NCBI GenBank assembly: GCA_016929465.1
Contig: JAFGIT010000230.1
Coordinates: 1-7,220 of the forward strand
Direction of reading: 5' to 3'
DNA: 7,220 nucleotides
Source of the DNA: Candidatus Coatesiibacteriota bacterium
GTDB lineage: Bacteria; B130-G9
Shown one piece after another: positions 1 through 5,948 of the stretch; within the stretch, counting starts at the first letter, position 1, and every line of letters starts with the position of its first letter. The notes under the pieces were generated by a model, which was not told the DNA's origin, did not search any database, and worked only from the letters and a program-made list of their open reading frames with translations. The position numbers and the translations under genes were made by a program.

Positions 1-2318
1 CCCTTGACGTTGAAGCTGAATCGCCCCGGCTTGTAGCCGCGCTTGCGGGCCTCGACTGTCGCTGCGAATAGGTCCCTTATCTGGCTGAAGGCCTGCGTGT
101 AAGTCGCCGGGTTCGAGCGCGGAGTGCGTCCGATCGGCGTCTGATCGATCTCAATGACCTTATTTATATATCCTATGCCCCGAATCTCGTCGTGGTGTCC
201 CGGTATCTGCCTCGAATGATAGATGTGCTTAGAGAGAGCGCGATATAGTATCTCATCGACGAGCGAGCTCTTACCCGAGCCCGAGACGCCCGTCACGCAG
301 CAAAAAACGCCAAGCGGGATCTCGACGTCAATCCCCTTCAGGTTGTTCTGACGTGCGCCGATTATCTCTATCGATCTGCCCTTTAATAGCCGCCTTTTCG
401 CCGGGACCGGGATCATTCGCCTCCCCGATAGATAGTCCCCGGTCAGCGACTCCCTGCTCTGCATTACCTCCGTGGCTGGTCCTGCGCTTACGACGAGCCC
501 TCCCTTCTCCCCTGCCCCCGGGCCGAGGTCGATGACGTGGTCCGCCTCCCGAATCGTCTCCTCGTCGTGCTCGACGACGACCACGGTATTTCCAAGGTCC
601 CTCAGATCGCAGAGCGTCTCCAGAAGCCGTCTGTTGTCGCGCTGATGTAGCCCGATACTCGGCTCATCGAGCACGTAGAGCACGCCAACCAAGCTCGAGC
701 CGATCTGCGTCGCCAGATGAATCCGCTGCGATTCTCCGCCGGAGAGCGTCGATGAGGTCCTGTCGAGCGTGATGTATCCGAGGCCGACTTCCCGCAGGAA
801 GCCGAGGCGCGCGACGATCTCCTTCAGCACTCTCCCCGCTATCTTCTCTTCCCGCTCGGGCAGGGCGAGTGCGGCGAAGAATTCCGACGCGGCTTCCACG
901 CTCTTCTCGGTGACCTGGTTAATGCTCAGATCGCCCACCTTCACCGCAAGCGTCTCCGGCCGAAGCCTCGCGCCGCCGCATTCGGGGCACGGAATCGTAC
1001 TCATATAACGGCCGATCCACTCGCGCATCTCCTCGGATGCCGTCTGCAGGTATCGGCGGTCGAGGTTATTCAGAATCCCCTCGAAGCGCTTGATGCGCCC
1101 CCATCTGAGTGTGCCGGCCTTGAACCTGAGCTTTACCCGCTCCTTGCCAGAGCCGTGCATCAGGATTTGCCGTATCTCCTCAGGGAGGTCCTTGTAAGGG
1201 GTGTTCGGATCGAAGCCGTAATGCTCTGCAAGTGAGTGAAAGACCTGCACTGTCATCGAGCTCTCTGAGCTCGCCCACGCCTCGATCGCGCCATCCACGA
1301 GCGATTTGCTCGGATCGGGAACGACCAGCTCCTCGGATGCCGAGCGGACGAAGCCAAGCCCTGAGCACATCTGACAGGCCCCGTAGGGGCTGTTGAACGA
1401 GAACGCTCTCGGCTGCAGCTCCTGGTAACTTATCCCACACTCCAGGCAGGCCATCACCGAGGAGAAGGTGCGGATGCCGTAGCCCTCCAGCGGATTCTCG
1501 CCGGCGCTATCCTCCGTCTTTTCGCCCTTCTTCTTGCCGATGCGCTTCCTCCCTGTCCCAGCGTCCGGGTCGTCCGACCAACGGAGCTTTCCGTACCCAT
1601 CCTCGAGTGCGATTTTCACCAAATTCTCCGATAGCTTCATCGAGAGCTCGACGGAGTCGGTCAATCGGGAGCGGTTCTTCTCGGCGACGGTCAGCCTATC
1701 GACAACCACGTCAATGTCGTGGGTCTTATACTTCTCGAGAGCGATATCCTCTACGAGCTCGCGCATTTCGCCATCGACGAAAACTCGTACGAAGCCCTGC
1801 TTGGCAAGGTCCGCGAATAAGGCGGTGTATTCGCCCTTTCTGCCGCGAATGACGGGCGCTAGAACGTAGAGCTTTCTGCCCTCGGGCATACTGAGCACCG
1901 TATCGACTATCTGCTGGGCGGATTGCGATTCGATGCGGCGTCCGCACTTGTAGCAGTGCGGGATGCCGATTCGGGCGAAGAGCAACCTGAGGTAGTCGTA
2001 TATCTCGGTGACGGTCCCGACCGTCGAGCGTGGGTTCTTGCTGACGGGCCGCTGCTCGATGGAGATAGCGGGTGAAAGCCCCTCGATATAATCGACGTCG
2101 GGCTTGTCCATCTGCTCCAGGAATTGGCGAGCATAAGCGGAGAGCGACTCGACGTAGCGCCGCTGCCCCTCGGCGTAGAGCGTGTCGAACGCGAGTGACG
2201 ATTTCCCGGAGCCCGAGAGCCCAGTGATCACCACGAGCTTGTTCCGCGGGATCGTCACGTCGATGTTCTTGAGGTTGTGCTCCCTGGCACCCTTGATGAA
2301 TATGTCGTCAGCGTGCAT
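1..2318 (-). CDS. uvrA: UvrA, excinuclease ABC subunit A (3' end cut off by the window)
   Basis: UvrA is the damage-recognition ATPase of UvrABC nucleotide excision repair; it dimerises, loads UvrB at lesions and acts in the cytoplasm. I translated the minus strand from 2318 to the left edge: 772 codons are open, ending in FSFNVKG, just before the C-terminal zinc finger. The family is usually about 940-950 residues, so roughly 170-180 are missing. Visible parts: Walker A GLSGSGKS (33-40), first zinc finger C291-x2-C294 and C315-x2-C318, ABC signature LSGGESQ (525-531), Walker [10 protein letters not shown] (546-554) with E552, and second Walker A GVSGSGKS (677-684, K683). The start is fixed by an in-frame TAA at 2324-2322, two codons upstream of the ATG. 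The ribosome site is weak (a GAAG about 8 nt upstream). A lysine-rich insertion (257-275) precedes the first zinc finger. Identity is secure. Confidence 0.98.
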   Translation of the reverse strand, partial: MHADDIFIKGAREHNLKNIDVTIPRNKLVVITGLSGSGKSSLAFDTLYAEGQRRYVESLSAYARQFLEQMDKPDVDYIEGLSPAISIEQRPVSKNPRSTVGTVTEIYDYLRLLFARIGIPHCYKCGRRIESQSAQQIVDTVLSMPEGRKLYVLAPVIRGRKGEYTALFADLAKQGFVRVFVDGEMRELVEDIALEKYKTHDIDVVVDRLTVAEKNRSRLTDSVELSMKLSENLVKIALEDGYGKLRWSDDPDAGTGRKRIGKKKGEKTEDSAGENPLEGYGIRTFSSVMACLECGISYQELQPRAFSFNSPYGACQMCSGLGFVRSASEELVVPDPSKSLVDGAIEAWASSESSMTVQVFHSLAEHYGFDPNTPYKDLPEEIRQILMHGSGKERVKLRFKAGTLRWGRIKRFEGILNNLDRRYLQTASEEMREWIGRYMSTIPCPECGGARLRPETLAVKVGDLSINQVTEKSVEAASEFFAALALPEREEKIAGRVLKEIVARLGFLREVGLGYITLDRTSSTLSGGESQRIHLATQIGSSLVGVLYVLDEPSIGLHQRDNRRLLETLCDLRDLGNTVVVVEHDEETIREADHVIDLGPGAGEKGGLVVSAGPATEVMQSRESLTGDYLSGRRMIPVPAKRRLLKGRSIEIIGARQNNLKGIDVEIPLGVFCCVTGVSGSGKSSLVDEILYRALSKHIYHSRQIPGHHDEIRGIGYINKVIEIDQTPIGRTPRSNPATYTQAFSQIRDLFAATVEARKRGYKPGRFSFNVK

Positions 2319-2455
2319 GGATTATCTTCAAGATGTCCTTTGAAGGTCGATATTCAGCACAAACAGCCCGGCTCATTCTCCTGCCCAAGCCGGCAGCATC
2401 AATGTATTCCCCGTGTGAAACAATCGCAAGTGGGAGGGCGGCACACATCTGGAGT

Positions 2456-2533
2456 GCGGTGTGCTCGCACCGCTTTGGAGTGCGGTGGCTTGACGCCGCT
2501 TTCATTGGTGGTGGCTTGACACCACCCAATTGC
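2456..2533. repeat. Three 26-bp repeat units, each forming a hairpin
   Basis: Three units start at 2456, 2482 and 2508, exactly 26 bp apart. Each holds a stem-loop: GCGGTG/CACCGC with loop TGCTCG (2456-2473); GCGGTG/CGCCGC with loop GCTTGA (2482-2499, one T-G wobble); and GGTGGTG/CACCACC with loop GCTTGA (2507-2526). Units two and three keep the loop while both stem arms change together, which suggests the fold is maintained. The array resembles REP-type or dispersed palindromic repeats. It lies about 140 bp upstream of uvrA and 170 bp downstream of the methyltransferase stop. Confidence 0.8.
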
Positions 2534-2553
2534 GGATTTCGGATTGCGGATTG
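2533..2553. repeat. Heptamer tandem repeat, CGGATTK x3
   Basis: Three perfect-phase 7-bp units, CGGATTT, CGGATTG, CGGATTG, directly follow the hairpin array. A further partial ATTG lies just before them. Heptamer arrays are known from cyanobacterial STRR sequences and occur in other repeat-rich bacteria. No function can be read from the sequence. Confidence 0.8.
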
Positions 2554-2596
2554 ACCGTAGCGTGGGGTGGGCTTTCGATCCAGCCAAGAATCTGTC

Positions 2597-2623
2597 CGCA
2601 GATTGCGCAGATTTCGCAGATTG
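2597..2623. repeat. Nonamer tandem repeat, CGCAGATTK x3
   Basis: Three 9-bp units, CGCAGATTG, CGCAGATTT, CGCAGATTG, sit head to tail. The unit shares its GATTK end with the heptamers at 2533-2553 (CGGATTK against CGCAGATTK), so the two arrays may be related by a 2-bp difference in unit length. Confidence 0.8.
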
Positions 2624-2681
2624 GGAACTACGGATTGGCAATGATCGCATGATGGATGCCGGTCAACAGCCGCCAGGTGAC

Positions 2682-2709
2682 CTTGAACTTTGAACCTTCA
2701 ACTTTGAAC
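2682..2709. repeat. Heptamer tandem repeat, YTTSAAC x4, overlapping a stop codon
   Basis: Four 7-bp units, CTTGAAC, TTTGAAC, CTTCAAC, TTTGAAC, run head to tail. The TGA stop of the minus-strand methyltransferase (2700-2698) lies inside the third unit, so the last codons and the stop of that gene are made of repeat DNA. Confidence 0.8.
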
Positions 2710-3198
2710 GCCGCGCCAACGCCGCGCCATCAGCCTCCAAAGCCCAGCAAACACATTGATCAGCGGCACTCTCCTCGCATAATCCCGCCATTCCTCACCG
2801 TGCTTCTCCGCGCAATATCGGTCTTCCAGAACCGTATGCACGACGAACAGCACGACCGCGGGGATCGCGAGCGCGATCACCAACGCGCTCTGCACCAGGC
2901 ACACAAAGCCCATGTTGATCATGATATAGCCGAGATACTGCGGATGCCGAACGACCGCATAGATGCCGCGATCGACGACCGCGGTCGTCTGCATACAATC
3001 CTCCTCCGCCTTGCTCCTCCCATACTTCCGCAGCGCATAGAAGGGCAGGTAAATGAACAAGGCGGATGCAACGAGAATGACCGCCCCCACCTTCCGCAAG
3101 ACCAAGATCCCGCCCCCATCAGAGAACACGGATAGGATCAGGACCGCAATTGTGAGGCCAGCTGCTAGCCAGCCGAATGCTTTGGGGCGTGTTTGCAT
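2698..3198 (-). CDS. Integral membrane methyltransferase, isoprenylcysteine carboxyl methyltransferase (ICMT)/PEMT-like
   Basis: This 166-residue protein has the features of the ICMT/phospholipid methyltransferase family, SAM-dependent membrane enzymes that methylate lipids or small hydrophobic substrates. Hydrophobic segments lie at about 9-25, 36-54, 88-102 and 104-121. The SAM-binding core is R84-H85-P86-Q-Y-L-G90, followed by E125, G134, Y140 and V144-P145, matching the family pattern RHPxYxG ... E ... G..Y..Y...VP. Bacterial members are typically 150-220 residues, so it looks full length. The substrate cannot be told. It starts 36 nt after the stop of the 311-aa gene and in the same frame, so it may belong to the same transcript, but the ribosome site is poor. 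Its last nine or so residues come from tandem repeat DNA. Family assignment is good; membership in the upstream cassette is uncertain. Confidence 0.88.
   Translation of the reverse strand: MQTRPKAFGWLAAGLTIAVLILSVFSDGGGILVLRKVGAVILVASALFIYLPFYALRKYGRSKAEEDCMQTTAVVDRGIYAVVRHPQYLGYIMINMGFVCLVQSALVIALAIPAVVLFVVHTVLEDRYCAEKHGEEWRDYARRVPLINVFAGLWRLMARRWRGVQS
2708..2729. repeat. 11-bp tandem duplication in the 3' end of the methyltransferase
   Basis: ACGCCGCGCCA occurs twice in direct succession (2708-2718 and 2719-2729), inside the last codons of the minus-strand methyltransferase. Eleven bases are not a multiple of three, so gain or loss of one copy shifts the reading frame of the tail. Confidence 0.85.
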
Positions 3199-3234
3199 TC
3201 CGGAGTCGGCTATCTGTGATCCTATTAGACGAAA

Positions 3235-4170
3235 CTAGCCTATTCGATCCGCTCTATGCTCTGCACTGAAGCTGGTTAGAGTGATTTCCCCTTGCTTTAT
3301 AATGTAATGAGCCCTTACCGTCCGGCCTGGATATGATATCCTGAATCTGCGCTCCCCCTGCCGGCTGCGAATAGTCTCATCGCCGAGCTCTGGATCTGGC
3401 ACACGATAAAGCAGCTTGGTTAGCGCGTCGATGAATCCCCGCTGCAATCTCCTATCGCCGGTGGAGGATCTATCAAGCGCTCTCCTGAATGCTGGCAACA
3501 TCGCTAACTTCATCGGTTCATCAAGCACACCTGGCAATTGCGCGAATGAGGGGTTGCTTCTGAAATGAACTCTGGCAATGCCCCGTAGATCGTCTATATC
3601 CCATAGGCCAAGTCTCTCGAGTTGGACGAACCAGCTATTCTCATCCCAGACCAACGGTACCTCAAAATCAAGAGACTCGCCCGATTGGTCATCGATGAGC
3701 TTCAGGGATACATGTGATGCGTCCTTCGGCGATTCCTCACTTTTCCAAGTGGCAATCTGGATCCTCATATCATCCTCTATAAAGTGCATCTCCAAGCAAG
3801 CTAACAAGTCATCCCACGCGCTAATTACCTCATCAATCTCGATATGCTGGCCAATAACATCATCCGGCCTCAAGACGGCCCTTTTAGAAAGAGATTGAGG
3901 TATCTCAATGGACTGGATGCTCTGTAGCAACTGGCCCATAACCATTTGAAGATCTCTGGCCTCAGGGCATTGCCTGTCTATACCATAGGGGAAATGCCCC
4001 CATACAAGGCCGGCCATTTGCTGAGATACTGCAATTGCCAGTCGATATTCTCGACACATCTTCTTATGCAAGCAAATAGCCTCAAAGCGAAGCCTGCAAT
4101 GCTGCTGTCCGGTCAACCAGTCCTCAGATTTGTAGAAAAGCAGCGCCGGGTCTAACGCCGATAGGAGCAT
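3235..4170 (-). CDS. Unknown 311-aa partner of the AAA ATPase
   Basis: I do not recognise this protein. It starts 3 nt after the ATPase stop with no clear ribosome site of its own, so it is probably translated by coupling and works with the ATPase. It has no signal peptide or membrane segment and should be cytosolic. Visible parts: an N-terminal region (1-130) starting with LDPALLFY and containing AIAVSQQMAGLVWGHFPYG (46-63), then a probable beta-rich middle (about 135-205), a helical stretch (about 215-255) and a basic C-terminus. The C-terminal part (about 225-311) has helix, then RRFRIS, GRTVRAHYIIKQGEITL and EHRADRIG. This loosely recalls the RelE/ParE toxin pattern of charged helices followed by beta strands with conserved Arg and a final HR, but I infer this only by eye. 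No TOPRIM, HNH or PD-(D/E)XK motif was found. Base composition is lower in GC than uvrA. The gene is real; the function is open. Confidence 0.88.
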   Translation of the reverse strand: MLLSALDPALLFYKSEDWLTGQQHCRLRFEAICLHKKMCREYRLAIAVSQQMAGLVWGHFPYGIDRQCPEARDLQMVMGQLLQSIQSIEIPQSLSKRAVLRPDDVIGQHIEIDEVISAWDDLLACLEMHFIEDDMRIQIATWKSEESPKDASHVSLKLIDDQSGESLDFEVPLVWDENSWFVQLERLGLWDIDDLRGIARVHFRSNPSFAQLPGVLDEPMKLAMLPAFRRALDRSSTGDRRLQRGFIDALTKLLYRVPDPELGDETIRSRQGERRFRISYPGRTVRAHYIIKQGEITLTSFSAEHRADRIG

Positions 4171-4173
4171 TCT

Positions 4174-5622
4174 CTACTTGCCGTTGCGCTTAGTGAATCC
4201 AGCTCGAATAATCCTCTCGGCCTCATCCGAGGCCTCGGGAAGAAAATCTGGCGGCCAATTCTCAATGATACCGTAGCGGTCCACTTTCAGTTGATCGATT
4301 CTCGCGCCTTCGCCATCCTGCGGCGGCGATATGAATAGAATGTTGACCTTGTCCTTGAGCTCATCTGAAGGATCCTCAGCGATACGCCTTCTCAATCGGT
4401 TGATGAAGTGATCACTGTGGGTCTCCAAGAGCACACGTTTGCCCGCAAGCGCAACCGTTAGCAGGAAGTCTGCCAGGCCAGCCTGGAGTTTGGGATGCAG
4501 ATGAATCTCGGGCTGCTCAAAAATCAAAATCGAATCATCAGGTGAGACAAATGACATGACTATGATTGGAAAGAGCTGGCTTATGCCAAAACCTACGTCG
4601 GAGATTGTGATCCATTTCTTCTTATCAGGTCCCAAAGGGAGGACCACTTCATACACCGTGGAAGCCAGTGATCTCACATCGATGTTCTCCGCAAGCCCCA
4701 GGCGCCGAAAGGCGTCGTCAACTGCATCGCACAGTCTGACTTGTTCGATTTGTCCATCAATAGCCGGCAGATAGTCAATCGTTCTGTCATGCTCAAGATT
4801 GAGAATCTGTGCCGCCTTTTCGCCAGCGGTCCCCAGATCTTTGAAAGGCCCTGCCCGGTGTGGATAGGACCTTTGAGGAGGCTCTCTAAGGGGACCTAGA
4901 TACCACAGTCTATCACTAAGATCCCTCTCCAATTCCAAAAGCGGATTCAGGAAAATCGGGTCGAGCCATCGCATCTCTGCTCGGTGTAAGCCGTCCCCAT
5001 TTTCCTCATCTCGAGTTGGTCCAAAATAGGAAGGCAGAAAGAATCTATAGTCGAAATTGACGGAGTCCTTCTCATTTAGAAACTGGGGAATTCTCATACC
5101 ATGGCCAGAGATCTTCACGGTGTACTCACCTGCCTTCAACCTCTGGAGACTCAATCTCGGGCCGTGATGCGATTCCACCGACGTGGCCATATCGAAAGAC
5201 GATTCCTCAATGTCCCCCTTGCCATTCGGGCTCTTGCCGTCATTGAAGGAAAATTTGATATCGGCCCATAGCTGCTGATCATTTGCGTCATCATCAACAG
5301 TGACATCTGGGAAGTAGCTCGGTATCAGTTTGATAGTAATTCTCTTCTGAACGCTAATTCTATATTCAATGTGCGATTCCCCAATACCAGGTCGACCGAA
5401 TGCAATCTCGCCGAGAGAGGTAAAATCTGTGAATCTCCCATGTATGCTTAATGGGATCCGCGGATCTTGGGTCTCGATTGTCTGCTTCAAAAGCAATAGA
5501 CTTTGCAGTATAGTCGTCTTTCCGCAATTATTCGGGCCGGCGATGACTGTCATAGGCTTGAGCTCAATATCTCCGGTGTCCTTGAAGGCTTTGAAGTTCT
5601 TCACACCGAATTTCTTGATCAT
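4174..5622 (-). CDS. ABC-type AAA family ATPase, DUF3696/AAA_15-like, without TOPRIM
   Basis: A 482-residue cytosolic ATPase of the SMC/RecF/OLD-like ABC class. Walker A is GPNNCGKT (29-36); Y241-LGPLREPP is the family's mid-protein motif; the signature region is SDVGFGISQL (341-350); Walker B is ILIFEQPEIHLHP (365-377) with E369 and likely catalytic E372; an ETHSDHFINRLRRRI switch follows (400-414). The tail NWPPDFLPEASDEAERI (455-471) resembles the DUF3696 end. Only about 70 residues follow the switch motif, too few for the TOPRIM nuclease domain of true OLD proteins, so any effector activity must come from a partner. The open frame extends to an ATG at 5661, but I chose 5622: AGAGGAGA lies 7 nt upstream and the protein then begins MIKKFGVKNF, the usual start of this family. 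The 311-aa gene follows after 3 nt. Family is confident; the biological role (defence suspected) is inferred. Confidence 0.93.
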   Translation of the reverse strand: MIKKFGVKNFKAFKDTGDIELKPMTVIAGPNNCGKTTILQSLLLLKQTIETQDPRIPLSIHGRFTDFTSLGEIAFGRPGIGESHIEYRISVQKRITIKLIPSYFPDVTVDDDANDQQLWADIKFSFNDGKSPNGKGDIEESSFDMATSVESHHGPRLSLQRLKAGEYTVKISGHGMRIPQFLNEKDSVNFDYRFFLPSYFGPTRDEENGDGLHRAEMRWLDPIFLNPLLELERDLSDRLWYLGPLREPPQRSYPHRAGPFKDLGTAGEKAAQILNLEHDRTIDYLPAIDGQIEQVRLCDAVDDAFRRLGLAENIDVRSLASTVYEVVLPLGPDKKKWITISDVGFGISQLFPIIVMSFVSPDDSILIFEQPEIHLHPKLQAGLADFLLTVALAGKRVLLETHSDHFINRLRRRIAEDPSDELKDKVNILFISPPQDGEGARIDQLKVDRYGIIENWPPDFLPEASDEAERIIRAGFTKRNGK

Positions 5623-5628
5623 CACCCG

Positions 5629-5636
5629 TCTCCTCT
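5629..5636 (-). promoter_or_regulatory. Strong ribosome binding site deciding the ATPase start
   Basis: On the minus strand AGAGGAGA lies 7 nt before the ATG at 5622. The alternative upstream ATG at 5661 has no comparable site and would only add 13 residues ahead of the conserved first strand. It is much stronger than the sites seen at the other genes of this window. Confidence 0.8.
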
Positions 5637-5709
5637 GTTCGATGAAGGGATCCCTGAGCATTTTGGGCGTTTGGAGATCTAATATCCGCCGCTGCCCAAT
5701 CCGACTTTC

Positions 5710-5737
5710 ATAATAGGGCCTGCACTCATCTAGTCAA
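5710..5737 (-). promoter_or_regulatory. Sigma70-type promoter of the ATPase cassette
   Basis: On the minus strand TTGACT (5737-5732) is followed by a 16-bp spacer and TATTAT (5715-5710). Each hexamer matches five of six positions of TTGACA/TATAAT. Transcription would begin near 5702, leaving a leader of about 80 nt before the ATPase ATG at 5622. It is the best promoter-like sequence I noticed in the window. Confidence 0.65.
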
Positions 5738-5761
5738 TAACATATCAGTCAATCAGGCCCT
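5715..5761. promoter_or_regulatory. Inverted and direct repeats around the cassette promoter (possible operator)
   Basis: AGGGCCTG (5715-5722) and CAGGCCCT (5754-5761) form a perfect 8-bp inverted repeat with 31 bp between the arms; it begins on the last base of the -10 and encloses the -35. Within it AGTCAAT occurs twice as a direct repeat (5732-5738 and 5747-5753, 15 bp apart), the first copy covering the -35. A regulator binding here would control the ATPase cassette. No regulator gene is present in the window. Confidence 0.45.
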
Positions 5762-5948
5762 GAATGGGAACATGACATATATATGGCGGGGCATGAGGCC
5801 CAGCAACAGACTCAATCCCAATGATTCTCCAGGCTGTATGGAGCCTCACCTACTCCACCACAAATAACGCCGAGGAGATGCCTCCGAGGATGACACCTTC
5901 ATCGTCTGAGAAGGCTGCGAACCAGGTGTAGGTTCAGGAGAGTGGAGG
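5762..5948. other. Intergenic stretch between the glycosyltransferase and the cassette promoter
   Basis: With the promoter and leader this makes about 326 bp without a supported gene. A weak hairpin, AGGCT (5831-5835) and AGCCT (5842-5846), lies about 100 nt past the glycosyltransferase stop but lacks a T-run. A 27-codon stop-to-stop stretch in the same frame as the glycosyltransferase (5933-5853, minus) has a protein-like sequence beginning TYTWFAAFSDDEG and may be a gene remnant. I see nothing else. Confidence 0.6.

Larger units (their letters stand above)
2319..2697. other. Repeat-rich intergenic region upstream of uvrA
   Basis: These 379 bp separate the methyltransferase stop from the uvrA start. 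I found no credible gene: the short open frames on both strands change with the repeats and have no ribosome sites or family resemblance. The region is packed with short tandem repeats of different unit lengths (26, 7, 9 and 7 bp), listed separately. The uvrA promoter should lie in the roughly 130 bp next to its start, but I see no convincing -35/-10 pair. There is also no hairpin with a T-run that would clearly terminate the upstream operon. Confidence 0.8.

Noticed and set aside
2319-2420. uvrA promoter or SOS (LexA) box
   Set aside because: I looked for a CTGT-N8-ACAG or GAAC-N4-GTTC type box and a paired -35/-10 and found no convincing match.
2308-2529. Small open frames on both strands between uvrA and the methyltransferase
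   Set aside because: They run through the 26-bp hairpin array and heptamers, which stay open in several frames because of their repetition; no ribosome site or protein-like sequence outside the repeats.
2456-2533. CRISPR array
   Set aside because: The three units are contiguous hairpins with no spacers of separate origin, and no cas genes are present.
2656-3135. 159-residue plus-strand open frame antisense to the methyltransferase
   Set aside because: It is rich in His, Arg and Pro with no family motif, and the opposite strand has a clear membrane enzyme with the RHPxYLG motif.
4174-5622. True OLD nuclease, Gabija GajA or PARIS AriA
   Set aside because: No TOPRIM domain follows the ATPase, so OLD/GajA is excluded; the partner lacks the TOPRIM features expected of AriB and no UvrD-like GajB is present.
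5369-5713. 114-residue plus-strand open frame over the ATPase start and promoter
   Set aside because: It is the antisense of the conserved Walker A region and has no recognisable domain or ribosome site.
5831-5846. Rho-independent terminator of the glycosyltransferase
   Set aside because: The stem is only 5 bp and no T-run follows on the minus strand.
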